DNA of 37,484 bases from Phycisphaerales bacterium (GTDB lineage: Bacteria; Planctomycetota; Phycisphaerae; Phycisphaerales; UBA1924): NCBI GenBank assembly GCA_029213305.1, contig JARGPA010000008.1:1-37484 (forward strand), read 5' to 3'. Both the position numbers and the translations under genes were made by a program. This document shows positions 8,104-17,143 of the stretch, in pieces. The notes under the pieces are model-generated. The model was not told the DNA's origin and did not search any database. It was given only the letters and a program-made list of their open reading frames with translations. Each line of letters begins with the position of its first letter. The stretch's first letter is position 1.

Positions 8104-8932
8104 TCGCGGCGGCTTTTCGTACTTTGCGATGTCCTGCTTTCATATTGACGATCTCAACGAGAATCGCAAATACCATCGCAAAGTAGACATATCCACGTGG
8201 GAAGTGTTGTCCAATTCCTTCTGCGACGAGAAGCATTCCGATCATCACTAAGAACCCTAGCGCCAAGGTTTTCATTGTTGGATGCGCGTTGACGAAACGA
8301 GCGATCCCTCCTGCGAAGACAAGCATAACGATGATCGAAATCACAACGGCGGTCGACATGATCCAGTAGTTTGTTGTCATCCCCACTGCAGTGATGACTG
8401 AATCGAGTGAAAACACTAGATCAAGCATGAGTACCTGCATCAGAACTGATGAAACGGATACTACTGCTGTTTTGGCTTTGATACCTCGTTTGATCTCAGG
8501 ATCAGGAACTTCTGCGATACCGTGCTCGACATGATCGATCAGATGATGAAGTTCGAGGGTTGCCTTTGCAATTAAGAACAAACCACCTGCGATGAGCAGG
8601 AGTGATTTACCAGTAATATCCCGATCTAAGATCGTGAATAAAGGAGTGGTCAGTTGAACAATCAGATACGCTAATGCGAGGAGAATCAATCGCATGACCA
8701 TTGCGAGGATGAGTCCAATGTTGCGTATTCTTGTTTGTTTCTCTTTTGGAAGTTTGTTGGTTAGGATCGCGATGAACACGACATTGTCGATTCCGAGAAC
8801 AATCTCAAGAATCGTCAGTGTTAGGAGTGCCATCAATCCGGCGCCAGAGAAGAACAATACCTGTTCTGTTGACGCAACAGCAATCGCATCTGACATCGCG
8901 AGTGTGCAAGTTGGAAGAGTATTGAAAATCAT
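8090..8932 (-). CDS. TerC-family integral membrane protein
   Basis: A 280-residue polytopic protein with roughly seven membrane segments. It shows the TerC-family hallmarks: ILEIVLGIDNVVFIAI near residue 41-56 and LDLVFSLDSVITAVGM in the second half. These are repeated acidic motifs inside helices that are thought to bind or pass metal ions. Relatives are linked to tellurite resistance or to manganese export and metal loading of secreted enzymes; which applies here is unknown. It starts 17 nt after the nuoN stop on the same strand, so it probably belongs to the nuo transcript. The Shine-Dalgarno is weak and Met13 is an alternative start. Confidence 0.88.
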   Translation of the reverse strand: MIFNTLPTCTLAMSDAIAVASTEQVLFFSGAGLMALLTLTILEIVLGIDNVVFIAILTNKLPKEKQTRIRNIGLILAMVMRLILLALAYLIVQLTTPLFTILDRDITGKSLLLIAGGLFLIAKATLELHHLIDHVEHGIAEVPDPEIKRGIKAKTAVVSVSSVLMQVLMLDLVFSLDSVITAVGMTTNYWIMSTAVVISIIVMLVFAGGIARFVNAHPTMKTLALGFLVMIGMLLVAEGIGQHFPRGYVYFAMVFAILVEIVNMKAGHRKVRKAAAIKDS

Positions 8933-8949
8933 TGTCGTTTCTAGATCTC

Positions 8950-10554
8950 TTAGTCGTTCGTAATTATTGCGACTTCATTACTCGCATGTTCATCGTTGTC
9001 TTTGATTTCGTCTTGTGCATGATGATCTTCATGTTCAGGTTCTCCTGCGATTGCAGGAACATACTCGGATGCTTTGTATGCGCCGTTCACGAGTGGTTGA
9101 GCAAAGACAAGAAGGAAGAGCACTGCAAAAGCAGAGATTACCCCTGCGATTTTTCTCATGAAGAATGGGCTTGGATATATCGTAGGACGAGTCTTTGAAT
9201 CATCATCAATATACGCCGTCGCAACCAACCGAAGATAGTAGCAAGCAGCAATCGCGGAGTTGATTCCTAAGATCACGATGAGAGCATACTGCCCTGCTGC
9301 GATACCTGAAGTGAATAATCCGACCTTGCCTAAGAATCCGAGCAATGGAGGGAATCCGAGCATAGAGAGAACACAGATGACAAGAGTCCATCCGAGCACG
9401 GGTTGCGACTTACATAATCCGCGGATGTCGTTGATGTCATCTGCTTCGGTTCCGTTGCGATGTTCGAGTGACGCGAGGACCGCAAAGACTCCAACAGTCA
9501 TGACCCCGTAGGTTAGGAGGTAGAAGAGGATCGCTGCGATACCGTTCTGGTAGAACGGACCTCCAGCTTCTCCTGGACCTGCAATCAATCCGACAAGCAT
9601 GTATCCAGAATGCGCGATTGAGGAATATGCCAAGATTCGTTTCACTGATGATTGGAGCAATGCGAGGATGTTCCCGACTGTCATTGTCAGGGCCGCCATG
9701 ATCCAGAGTGTTGCTTCGAGCTCAACTGGGAGATGATTCCCGTTTGATGCCCAACCAGCGGTCCCCAAGATGAACATGAGCGCGAGGAAACCCGCAGTCT
9801 TGGGAACGAATGCGAGCATAGCTGCTACTGGGGACGCGGCGCCTTGATACACATCTGGTGTGTAGAAATGCATTGGGACCGCGGCGATCTTGAATGAAAT
9901 CCCGATGACTGCGATGAGCAATCCAATCATTCCTATAGAGGAGATACCGTTGGTTGCATAGACCTGTGCGATTTCGTTCAGGTTTGTTGAACCTGCTGAA
10001 CCATAAATCAGTGCGAATCCGTAGAGGAATGTCGCAGCACCAAGTGCGCCGAGAAAGAAATACTTCACTGCTGCTTCGAGTGATTTTTTCTCATTGGTAG
10101 AGATCGCAACCATAATATATGTCGGGAGCGAAGTGAGTTCCAAAGCAAGGAAGAGCCAGATGAGATCATCCGCAGATGCAGTGAGCATCAACCCAGTGAT
10201 TGAGAACATGAAGAATGCATAGAACTCTCCACGGTTTGATCGGATCGAAGAGAATGCTTTTCCATTGTCAACTTCTCTCTCAAGCTCTCGATCGACTGTA
10301 CCACTGAGCAGCAAGAGAATGAGCATCCCAACACCTGCGATCAACATCTTCGCGTATGGAACGATCGCGGGGAACATCCCTTGAGTCGTCGGCGAACTCA
10401 TCGCGGCAAAGAATGCAACAGTGAGTGCGATTGCACAAATCCATGGTGTGAGATGTCGGATAGCGCGGGATGGCCATTGTCCTGTGATCATCACAAGACA
10501 GGTGGCAATGAAGAGGAAGATTTCAGGCCAAAGTATGGCGAGCTTCTCATTCAT
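8950..10554 (-). CDS. nuoN: NADH-quinone oxidoreductase subunit N
   Basis: A 534-residue, about 14-helix antiporter-like complex I subunit (E. coli NuoN about 485). The LALELTSLPTYIMVA segment carries the key helix-5 Glu, followed by the conserved Lys/His helices of the channel (KIAAVPMHFYTPDVYQGA, then VKRILAYSSIAHSGYML). It works in the membrane arm, coupling quinone reduction to ion translocation. The ATG overlaps the end of nuoM by eight bases, with GGAG about seven bases upstream. After the last helix there is an unusual His/Asp/Glu-rich tail of about 40 residues. It is the last nuo gene here and is followed by the TerC gene. Confidence 0.96.
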   Translation of the reverse strand: MNEKLAILWPEIFLFIATCLVMITGQWPSRAIRHLTPWICAIALTVAFFAAMSSPTTQGMFPAIVPYAKMLIAGVGMLILLLLSGTVDRELEREVDNGKAFSSIRSNRGEFYAFFMFSITGLMLTASADDLIWLFLALELTSLPTYIMVAISTNEKKSLEAAVKYFFLGALGAATFLYGFALIYGSAGSTNLNEIAQVYATNGISSIGMIGLLIAVIGISFKIAAVPMHFYTPDVYQGAASPVAAMLAFVPKTAGFLALMFILGTAGWASNGNHLPVELEATLWIMAALTMTVGNILALLQSSVKRILAYSSIAHSGYMLVGLIAGPGEAGGPFYQNGIAAILFYLLTYGVMTVGVFAVLASLEHRNGTEADDINDIRGLCKSQPVLGWTLVICVLSMLGFPPLLGFLGKVGLFTSGIAAGQYALIVILGINSAIAACYYLRLVATAYIDDDSKTRPTIYPSPFFMRKIAGVISAFAVLFLLVFAQPLVNGAYKASEYVPAIAGEPEHEDHHAQDEIKDNDEHASNEVAIITND

Positions 10555-12226
10555 GCGATGCTCCTTCCGGCGTGTGATGGTCAGGAGTTGCTGCAGATTC
10601 GTGATGTTCGTCTGCGTGTTCGATCATTTGATCAACGCGAGTCGGAGCAGATTCAAGTCCGTTTGCTTGTTCGACAAGAACCACGGTGTTGTTCACAGGT
10701 TCTGAAATCGCATCGAGCAACATTGTTGGTTGGAGTCCAAAGAGGATACATCCAATCGCGAGTGGGGAAAGTGTGATGATTTCACGCATAGACAAATCTG
10801 TTGGGAGTTCATCATGAGGATGATGATCTTCTGGTTCACGCAATGGTCCAAAGCAGATCTTTCCAACCATGAACAGGAGATACATCGCGGCGATGACCAT
10901 ACCAGTCCCTGCGAAGACCGCGAACCATGGACCAAGTGATGATCCCCATGCGCCTGGTTCACCTGCGGCGGACCATGCTGCGTCTGACTGGAACGCGGAG
11001 ATCAGACAAAGAACTTCGGACGGGAATCCGTTGAGACCTGGGAGTCCGACAGAAGCCATTGCGAAGAAGACCATGAAAGTTGCCCAGATCGGCATCTTGG
11101 ATGCAAGACCACCCACGGTGTTCATATCTCGTGTGTGATACCGTTCATACATGAATCCAATCATGAGGAACAACCCGCCTGTTGATAGGCCGTGGCTGAG
11201 CATGTAAAGGATTGATCCACTAAACCCGGTGACATTGAGTGCCGCGAGTCCAAGTACACAGAATCCCAAGTGAGAAACTGATGAGTACGCGACGAGCTTC
11301 TTGATATCAGTTTGCACCCAACAGATCAAACCTGCATAGATGATTCCGATGATAGAAAGAACCGCGATTTCTGGAGCATACTCGAAGAAAGCAGTCGGCG
11401 CCAGTGGAATCGCAAAGCGGTAGATGCCGTAGGTTCCTAGCTTGAGCAGAACACCTGCGAGGATGACAGAACCCGCGGTTGGTGCTTCAGTATGAGCTAA
11501 GGGCAACCAAGTATGGAATGGGAAAAGTGGAACCTTGACAGCGAACCCTGCAAGCATCGCGAGCAAGACCCAAGTTTGTTCACCCATCGACATGTTGCTC
11601 GCGTACTGAGTCAGTGTTGCGATGTCGAGTGTCCATTGTCCGAGTTGATCGGGTTGAGCAACAAACCAGACGATGTAAACCATACCTGCGAGAGTCATCA
11701 TCGAACCTGTAAAGGTGTAGAGGAAGAACTTCACAGATGCAGCAACACGATTCGTCGATCCGAACTTGCGGATGAGCACGAACATTGGTAACAATGTGAA
11801 CTCGAAGCAGATATAAAACAAGAGCAAATCTTGAGCGGCGAAAACGCCGACCATTGCTGCTTGCAGTACCATGAGCCATGCGTAGTACATGCGTTTGTCT
11901 TTGACAATCGCAGTTTTCGAAGCCATCACGACGATCGGTCCGAGCAATACAGACAACAGGATCAACAGCAACGAGACAGAATCCATACCGATCGAGAAGT
12001 TGAGTCCGAGTGACTCAACCCATGAGATCGAGTATGCAAACTGCGTTGTTGCTCCTTGTGAGAAATCAAAGTCTGCAATGAGCTTCCAAGCTGGGATCAT
12101 TAAGAGCCAGCTTGTGATTAGAGCAGGACGATATCCGGTATCTGGATTCTTTGAGAATGCAATCCGTAGCGCTACAAGTAGCGGCACAATCATCAGAGCA
12201 AGTAGTAAAACTGTTTGCTGACTCAT
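10547..12226 (-). CDS. nuoM: NADH-quinone oxidoreductase subunit M
   Basis: 559 residues from the ATG at 12226, an antiporter-like proton-channel subunit. It has the helix-5 Glu in YICFEFTLLPMFVLI and the conserved FPFHTWLPLAHTEAPTAGSV block, with the channel Lys/His pattern of NuoM. I prefer this start over the frame opening at 12346. A perfect AGGAGGTG Shine-Dalgarno (12238-12231) precedes it, and the ATG forms an ATGA overlap with the nuoL stop. It is somewhat longer than E. coli NuoM (about 509) because of a His-containing loop (EPEDHHPHDELP) and a His-rich C-terminal tail of about 30 residues. Confidence 0.96.
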   Translation of the reverse strand: MSQQTVLLLALMIVPLLVALRIAFSKNPDTGYRPALITSWLLMIPAWKLIADFDFSQGATTQFAYSISWVESLGLNFSIGMDSVSLLLILLSVLLGPIVVMASKTAIVKDKRMYYAWLMVLQAAMVGVFAAQDLLLFYICFEFTLLPMFVLIRKFGSTNRVAASVKFFLYTFTGSMMTLAGMVYIVWFVAQPDQLGQWTLDIATLTQYASNMSMGEQTWVLLAMLAGFAVKVPLFPFHTWLPLAHTEAPTAGSVILAGVLLKLGTYGIYRFAIPLAPTAFFEYAPEIAVLSIIGIIYAGLICWVQTDIKKLVAYSSVSHLGFCVLGLAALNVTGFSGSILYMLSHGLSTGGLFLMIGFMYERYHTRDMNTVGGLASKMPIWATFMVFFAMASVGLPGLNGFPSEVLCLISAFQSDAAWSAAGEPGAWGSSLGPWFAVFAGTGMVIAAMYLLFMVGKICFGPLREPEDHHPHDELPTDLSMREIITLSPLAIGCILFGLQPTMLLDAISEPVNNTVVLVEQANGLESAPTRVDQMIEHADEHHESAATPDHHTPEGASHE

Positions 12227-14535
12227 GCTGCACCTCCTGAGTTCATCACGATCACGAGAACGACAAAGAGCAGCACTGCTAACCCTCCAGCCATCGAAAC
12301 CGCGTATCCCTGGAGAACTCCTGATTGGCTCGGCCGGATGACCCAAGCAAACACGCGAGGGAGGAACCCAAACAGATTTACTAAACCATCGAGGAGTAAC
12401 TTATCAATCCAATGGAATATATGAGAGATGATCCGTAATGGAGTTACCAAGATTGCGGCGTAAATCTCATCGACAAACCATTTGTTTTCTGCAAGTCTCG
12501 GTAATGGACCTGCGCGGCGTGCGATTGCATCCATGCGACACTTGTCCGATTCAGTGCGACCGCCGATGAACAAGCCTTGCCAACCCTTGGGACCATGGAA
12601 GTAAGCGGCAACGAGGACTCCGAAGATTGCTCCGAGTCCTGAGACAAGGATCATTCCTGCGTGTGCATCCATTCCAAAGACTTTTCCAGGAGCAGCAGTC
12701 CCCACTGGTCCTGCGACTGGGTGCATATCAGTGTGCTCGACATGAGCATAATGTGCTTCTGCAGCATACGGGGAGTGATAGCTCGCGGATGACTCTGCAA
12801 CCATCGAACCGACCCATCCATGATGCTCGGCCTTCTGGATATATGCGAGTGAAATCGAGAGCATCGATGCACATGCGAGAATCACGAGTACCGTGTTGAT
12901 TGCCCAACCTGGAGCATGCGGATGGAAATGATCGCTGTGATGATCACCGTGTGGGCCTGCGTCGTGATTCTGCTCTTCGCCGTGTGCGTGATCGTCATGA
13001 TCGTCGTGCTCATCACCTGGTTCTGCGTGCTGTGGACCTACGAATACTCTGAAGTAGACACGGAATGTGTAGTACGCAGTAAGGATCGCAGTAAAGACAA
13101 GGATCCAACCAATCATCCGATACCCTGGAGTAATGAATGCTTCTGCGAGGATCATGTCCTTGGAGTAGAAACCAGAAGTGATATACGGAAGTCCCGCGAG
13201 GTTCATACATCCCACGAGCATTGTGACACCGACGATTCCCCATCCCTTCATCCACGCAACTCCTGAGAGTTTGCGAAGATCAAGTTGTCCTGCGAACCCG
13301 TGCATCACAGCTCCACACGCGAGGAACAACAACGCTTTGAAGAATGCATGGGTCAACACATGGAACGCGGCGCCAGTTGTCGAGAGTAACCCGAGAGCTG
13401 CGAACATGTATCCGAGTTGGGAGACTGTCGAATACGCCATGATTCGTTTGATATCGAACTGCGCCATCCCAATCGTCGCAGCAAGCAACGCGGTAATAGT
13501 TCCGATCCACGCAACAATTGGTAGTGCGTGTTCTGATACCAAGAAGATTGGGTAGAAACGTGCAATGAGATAGACACCTGCAGTAACCATGGTCGCGGCG
13601 TGAATGAGCGCTGAAACCGGGGTTGGACCTTCCATCGCGTCTGGGAGCCAGACATACAACGGGAACTGTGCAGATTTACCGAACGCGCCAACCATCAACA
13701 AGAGTGCGATCCATTGAGCTTGAGCAGGGATATGTGAGAAATCCCCTGTCGCAGCGGCGTTGATATAGGTGTGGAGTGTTTCGTTTGCGAACAACTCTGA
13801 GTACTGAACGGTTCCAAAGTGAACGAAAGTCAGGTAGACACCCAGTGCGAGACCGAGATCACCGATCCGGTTGACAATGAATGCTTTCTTTGCGGCTGCT
13901 ACTGCGGATGGTTTCTTGTAGAAATATCCAATCAAGAGATATGAACATAGACCCACGCCTTCCCAACCAAGGTAGAGCATGAGCATGTTGTCGCCCATGA
14001 CTAAGCAAGCCATGGAGAAAACAAAGAGACAGAACGCCGCGAAGAATCGACAGTATCCTAATCCGATGTCATGCGACATGTACTCAGAAGCGTACAACGC
14101 GATCAATGTCGCGAGTCCAGTGACAAAGAGCATCCATAAGATGGTGAGTTTGTCGATATAGAACGAGAAGTTGGCAACAAAGGACTTGTCACCGTAATGA
14201 AGATTGAACCATTCGAATGCTTGTACCGTGTACGGCGTACCTTCATATGAAAGGAACATCGAGAGCGTTGCAATGAACGCAGTCGCGAGCAATGCAATTG
14301 TCGTCCACGCAGGGATTTTGGATTTGTTCCCGAAAGCAGCGTAGAACGCGTTGAGTACAAACCCAAGTACAGGAAGCAGAACAATAAGGAGCACCCACTT
14401 TGGTCCAGCATTTGGATGTTGAGCAGCGTGCTCTGCAAGTTGGGCGAGATGCTGCGATGCTTCGCCGTGTCCTGCTGAGGGATCAGCAAGAAACGCGGGC
14501 ATCGAGAAGCTATTGAACAACGAAGCGGTGATCAT
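12223..14535 (-). CDS. nuoL: NADH-quinone oxidoreductase subunit L
   Basis: 770 residues from the ATG at 14535, the largest antiporter-like subunit. It has YLGWEGVGLCSYLLIGYFY with the helix-5 Glu and the LPDAMEGPTPVSALIHAATMVTAGVYL block with channel residues. E. coli NuoL is about 613 residues. Part of the extra length is a soluble loop at about 501-543 that is extremely rich in His and Asp, followed by another long loop (about 570-625). The ATG at 14535 forms an ATGA overlap with nuoK and has GGAAGGA upstream. The frame opens six codons earlier at a GTG, which is less likely. It couples to nuoM by another ATGA. Confidence 0.96.
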   Translation of the reverse strand: MITASLFNSFSMPAFLADPSAGHGEASQHLAQLAEHAAQHPNAGPKWVLLIVLLPVLGFVLNAFYAAFGNKSKIPAWTTIALLATAFIATLSMFLSYEGTPYTVQAFEWFNLHYGDKSFVANFSFYIDKLTILWMLFVTGLATLIALYASEYMSHDIGLGYCRFFAAFCLFVFSMACLVMGDNMLMLYLGWEGVGLCSYLLIGYFYKKPSAVAAAKKAFIVNRIGDLGLALGVYLTFVHFGTVQYSELFANETLHTYINAAATGDFSHIPAQAQWIALLLMVGAFGKSAQFPLYVWLPDAMEGPTPVSALIHAATMVTAGVYLIARFYPIFLVSEHALPIVAWIGTITALLAATIGMAQFDIKRIMAYSTVSQLGYMFAALGLLSTTGAAFHVLTHAFFKALLFLACGAVMHGFAGQLDLRKLSGVAWMKGWGIVGVTMLVGCMNLAGLPYITSGFYSKDMILAEAFITPGYRMIGWILVFTAILTAYYTFRVYFRVFVGPQHAEPGDEHDDHDDHAHGEEQNHDAGPHGDHHSDHFHPHAPGWAINTVLVILACASMLSISLAYIQKAEHHGWVGSMVAESSASYHSPYAAEAHYAHVEHTDMHPVAGPVGTAAPGKVFGMDAHAGMILVSGLGAIFGVLVAAYFHGPKGWQGLFIGGRTESDKCRMDAIARRAGPLPRLAENKWFVDEIYAAILVTPLRIISHIFHWIDKLLLDGLVNLFGFLPRVFAWVIRPSQSGVLQGYAVSMAGGLAVLLFVVLVIVMNSGGAA
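12231..12238 (-). promoter_or_regulatory. Strong Shine-Dalgarno that fixes the nuoM start
   Basis: AGGAGGTG on the minus strand, with only four bases before the ATG at 12226, complements the 16S rRNA 3' end fully. It lies within the last codons of nuoL. It identifies the short nuoM start. Confidence 0.85.
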
Positions 14536-14903
14536 CCGTTGAGTTCCTTCCACGCCGAGGCGCTGAGCGATTCACGGTGACGGAAGAGTAAAACCACGAG
14601 TGCGAGTGCCATCGCTGCTTCTGCAGCCGCGACACAGAGCACAAAAATCACAAATGTTTGTCCATCTGCTTGGAGATGGTGTCTCCCGAATGCAATCAAT
14701 GCCAATCCAGCAGCTTGGAACATCAACTCAGTACAGAGGAACATAATGATCATGTTCTTGCGAGTGAGAAACCCAATCAACCCGATTGCGAACATGGCCG
14801 CAGATACGAATAAGTAAGGCGCGAGCACAGTCGCAGGCATTTCAGATGGGAATGCTAACTGAGCGAGCTGAACAGAATCGATCGCTTGGACCAAATGATT
14901 CAT
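14532..14903 (-). CDS. nuoK: NADH-quinone oxidoreductase subunit K
   Basis: A 123-residue, three-helix subunit (E. coli about 100) with the two conserved membrane Glu residues in FLCTELMFQAAGLAL and CVAAAEAAMALALVVLL. These form part of the proton path linking the quinone site to the antiporter-like subunits. The N-terminus is about 25 residues longer than usual. The ATG has TTAGGAG six bases upstream and overlaps the nuoJ stop (ATGA); its own stop overlaps the nuoL start in the same way. Confidence 0.95.
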   Translation of the reverse strand: MNHLVQAIDSVQLAQLAFPSEMPATVLAPYLFVSAAMFAIGLIGFLTRKNMIIMFLCTELMFQAAGLALIAFGRHHLQADGQTFVIFVLCVAAAEAAMALALVVLLFRHRESLSASAWKELNG

Positions 14904-15943
14904 GCTTGACTCCTAACTGAGTTTGACTCATCTGTGTCGAACATGGTTCCGAGTTTTCTCGCTTGAGCTGCTTTGAGTGCTTCTTCGAGTTCGATGTGCT
15001 TGCGTGCGAGGACGGTCGCCCCGAGCATGGCCATCAGGAGAATAATGCCTGCGACTTCGATCATCATTGGATGATCATTGAGCAGGTTATATCCCAAACG
15101 ATCAAGGTTCTGAGCAGAAAGCTCTTCAGGCCATTGATCAGGACCGAGTGTTCTTGACGCAAGAACAATCGGGAGCCCTTGTGTGTCTTCGCCGTCGACG
15201 AGTTCTATCTGTATCGTGCGAGCATCAACATCGATGATTGCATGTCCAGTTTCTGAATCACGAGAAACGAACCAACCTTCTTCGAGAAGTCCTGCACGAT
15301 CGAGAACTTTGTCAATCTTCTTTGGGAGCACTGCGAGGACGCCGTCTGATGCTTGAGCACTGCTCAGTTGTGAGTGTGGGAGATCACCGATTCCACGGAA
15401 CATAGAAACAGTAATCAATGCAACAAGTACAAAACCGATTGCAGATGCAAGCACTGGTTCACGAGCAACTGCATCGACATCATTCAAATCTTCGTCGTCA
15501 TCACCAACGGGTGCTTGTGTCGCGAGCATGATCACAAAGAGGTATGTGATGAGGATCGCGCCTGCATAGATGATGACGAGTGCGAAAGCCATGAACTCGG
15601 CGCTGAGCAGGAGATACATCCCGCAAGACGCGATAATAGTTAAAATAAAGTAGAGCGCAGAATACACAGGACGCTTGTGTGTAATCATCCGCACTGAGGC
15701 GCCGATACCAATCGCGGCGAATGGATAGAAGAAGTAGTTCGGGAGCGGGTTTCCACCATCAGTTGCTTTGAGCCCGAGGACAAGAGCAGCGAACCCAAAC
15801 GCCATGGCGAGGACGAGTCCTCCGACGATGTGGAGTGGGATCTTTGAACCGCTATGTCCTCTTCTTGGCAATGCAAAAGCAACGCCGATAGCTCCGAGTC
15901 CGCAGATGAGGTACAACGCAATCGGGGAGATGATCTGTTCCAC
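14900..15943 (-). CDS. nuoJ: NADH-quinone oxidoreductase subunit J, enlarged
   Basis: 347 residues against about 180-200 for typical NuoJ. The NuoJ core starts near residue 80 (RPVYSALYFILTIIASCGMY) and includes FMAFALVIIYAGAILITYLFVIM, the conserved third-helix region that bends during the catalytic cycle. Before it are two additional predicted membrane helices (about residues 8-25 and 37-60). Between the fourth and last core helices is a soluble insert of about 100 residues (about 190-285). The last helix is IEVAGIILLMAMLGATVLA. The start is GTG at 15943 with only a weak ribosome site. It heads nuoJKLMN; nuoA-I are not in the window. Confidence 0.9.
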   Translation of the reverse strand: MEQIISPIALYLICGLGAIGVAFALPRRGHSGSKIPLHIVGGLVLAMAFGFAALVLGLKATDGGNPLPNYFFYPFAAIGIGASVRMITHKRPVYSALYFILTIIASCGMYLLLSAEFMAFALVIIYAGAILITYLFVIMLATQAPVGDDDEDLNDVDAVAREPVLASAIGFVLVALITVSMFRGIGDLPHSQLSSAQASDGVLAVLPKKIDKVLDRAGLLEEGWFVSRDSETGHAIIDVDARTIQIELVDGEDTQGLPIVLASRTLGPDQWPEELSAQNLDRLGYNLLNDHPMMIEVAGIILLMAMLGATVLARKHIELEEALKAAQARKLGTMFDTDESNSVRSQA

Positions 15944-16263
15944 CGTGTCTCTTTCACAAGCCCAAAGAAGGGATCCACACTGTCTTTCAGTTCAAAGATT
16001 CTGAACAGAAAGGGTTTTGCCAGATGGCACAATCAACGACCTGAAATCGGGTTCGTGCATCATCTATAGATACAAGTGTCCCCCGAATAAAACTCATCGT
16101 GCTCGAAGTGCTCAAGAGCACACAAAGCATAGATCAGGAGGATAGTGCGGCTGGGTGAATCCTTCAACTCAAACGGGCACTACAAACGCATAGAAGCGGA
16201 TTCAGTCTCCATGTTGTCTTGATTCTTGGGTGATCAAATATGCGCAGTTCGTAGCTTCGATCG
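15944..16263. other. Intergenic region between divergent nuoJ and pgsA
   Basis: About 320 bases with no convincing gene. It must hold the nuoJKLMN promoter, but I see no strong -10/-35 pair. The ten-base palindrome ATCTATAGAT (16063-16072) and TATAGA-like sequence within it are the only candidate signals on the minus strand. Confidence 0.4.
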
Positions 16264-16269
16264 GATAAT
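16264..16269 (+). promoter_or_regulatory. -10 box of pgsA (apparently leaderless start)
   Basis: GATAAT lies six bases before the ATG at 16276 and no Shine-Dalgarno precedes that ATG. The -35 region is weak. Confidence 0.5.
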
Positions 16270-16275
16270 GTCTCT

Positions 16276-17112
16276 ATGATCGTCGCCATGGCAGCACCTC
16301 AAGTAATGATGCAAACTCAGCAATCGTCCAAAGCACACATCCCCAATCTGCTCACGCTATCGCGTGTAGTACTTGCTTGGGTCTTTGTGATCCTGCTTTC
16401 AATGGTTTCTCCTCGAACTTTGAGCACCGAACCCACTGGGATTGATCGACTTGGAGACATTTCCCAACCTGGAACAGGTCTGCTCATCGCGGCGACAGTT
16501 GTGTTTATCATCGCGGCGATCACTGACGCTCTAGACGGGCATCTTGCACGCAAATGGAAGGTTGAATCAAAGTTCGGCCGAATCATGGACCCGATGGCTG
16601 ACAAGCTCCTGATCCTCGGGGGATTCGTGATGTTCGCAACCCCTGCGTTCAAAGCAAGCATCATGCCTAACGACATTAGTATCCAACTCACGAGTGTCGC
16701 AGGATGGATGGTCATCGCGATGATCATGCGAGAACTGTTAGTAACCTCAATCCGGGGGGTTTACGAATCAGAAGGCGTCGATTTCTCGGCGGGTTCGATC
16801 GGCAAAGCGAAAATGATCCTTCAATCGATCACAATTCCCATTGTTCTGCTCATTATCGCGTTTGGATCGCCAACCCCTGACTCTACAGGACGATTAGTCA
16901 TCGTTATGCTCGTTTGGGCAACTGTCGTCACGACATTGATTTCAGGCCTCCCTTATATTGGACAAGCCCTCAAGCACACAATGGATCAACAAGCTCGGAT
17001 GCTCGAAGTGATGCGCGGCAAAAAAGCTCGAAAGTCAACCAAAGTCTCTGGGCCAAGCGGCAAATCTCGTCCGAAGACAAATAAGGGTGGACAAAGCGTA
17101 AAAACTCGCTAA
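16276..17112 (+). CDS. pgsA: CDP-diacylglycerol-glycerol-3-phosphate 3-phosphatidyltransferase
   Basis: A 278-residue membrane enzyme with the complete CDP-alcohol phosphotransferase motif D-x2-D-G-x2-A-R-x8-G-x3-D-x3-D at residues 84-109, whose Asp residues bind the two metals. The surrounding helices (LLTLSRVVLAWVFVILL, and four more downstream) fit the fold. It makes phosphatidylglycerophosphate from CDP-diacylglycerol and glycerol-3-phosphate. The next gene, pgpA, encodes the following step, which supports PgsA over other members of the superfamily. It is longer than usual (about 180-200) because of a loop after the second helix and a basic, Lys/Arg/Ser-rich C-terminal tail of about 30 residues. 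Confidence 0.92.
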   Translation: MIVAMAAPQVMMQTQQSSKAHIPNLLTLSRVVLAWVFVILLSMVSPRTLSTEPTGIDRLGDISQPGTGLLIAATVVFIIAAITDALDGHLARKWKVESKFGRIMDPMADKLLILGGFVMFATPAFKASIMPNDISIQLTSVAGWMVIAMIMRELLVTSIRGVYESEGVDFSAGSIGKAKMILQSITIPIVLLIIAFGSPTPDSTGRLVIVMLVWATVVTTLISGLPYIGQALKHTMDQQARMLEVMRGKKARKSTKVSGPSGKSRPKTNKGGQSVKTR

Positions 17113-17143
17113 CTCCTTTTTATCAAACAATTAAGGACTCGCC

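Noticed and set aside
12916..13266. Plus-strand frame rich in Val/Met/Ile opposite nuoL
   Set aside because: It is the antisense of the His/Asp-rich nuoL loop, whose codons read as hydrophobic residues on the other strand; no ribosome site.
15685..16032. Alternative minus-strand frame over the start of nuoJ
   Set aside because: The frame is a shadow of nuoJ; its sequence has no recognisable domain and does not resemble nuoI.
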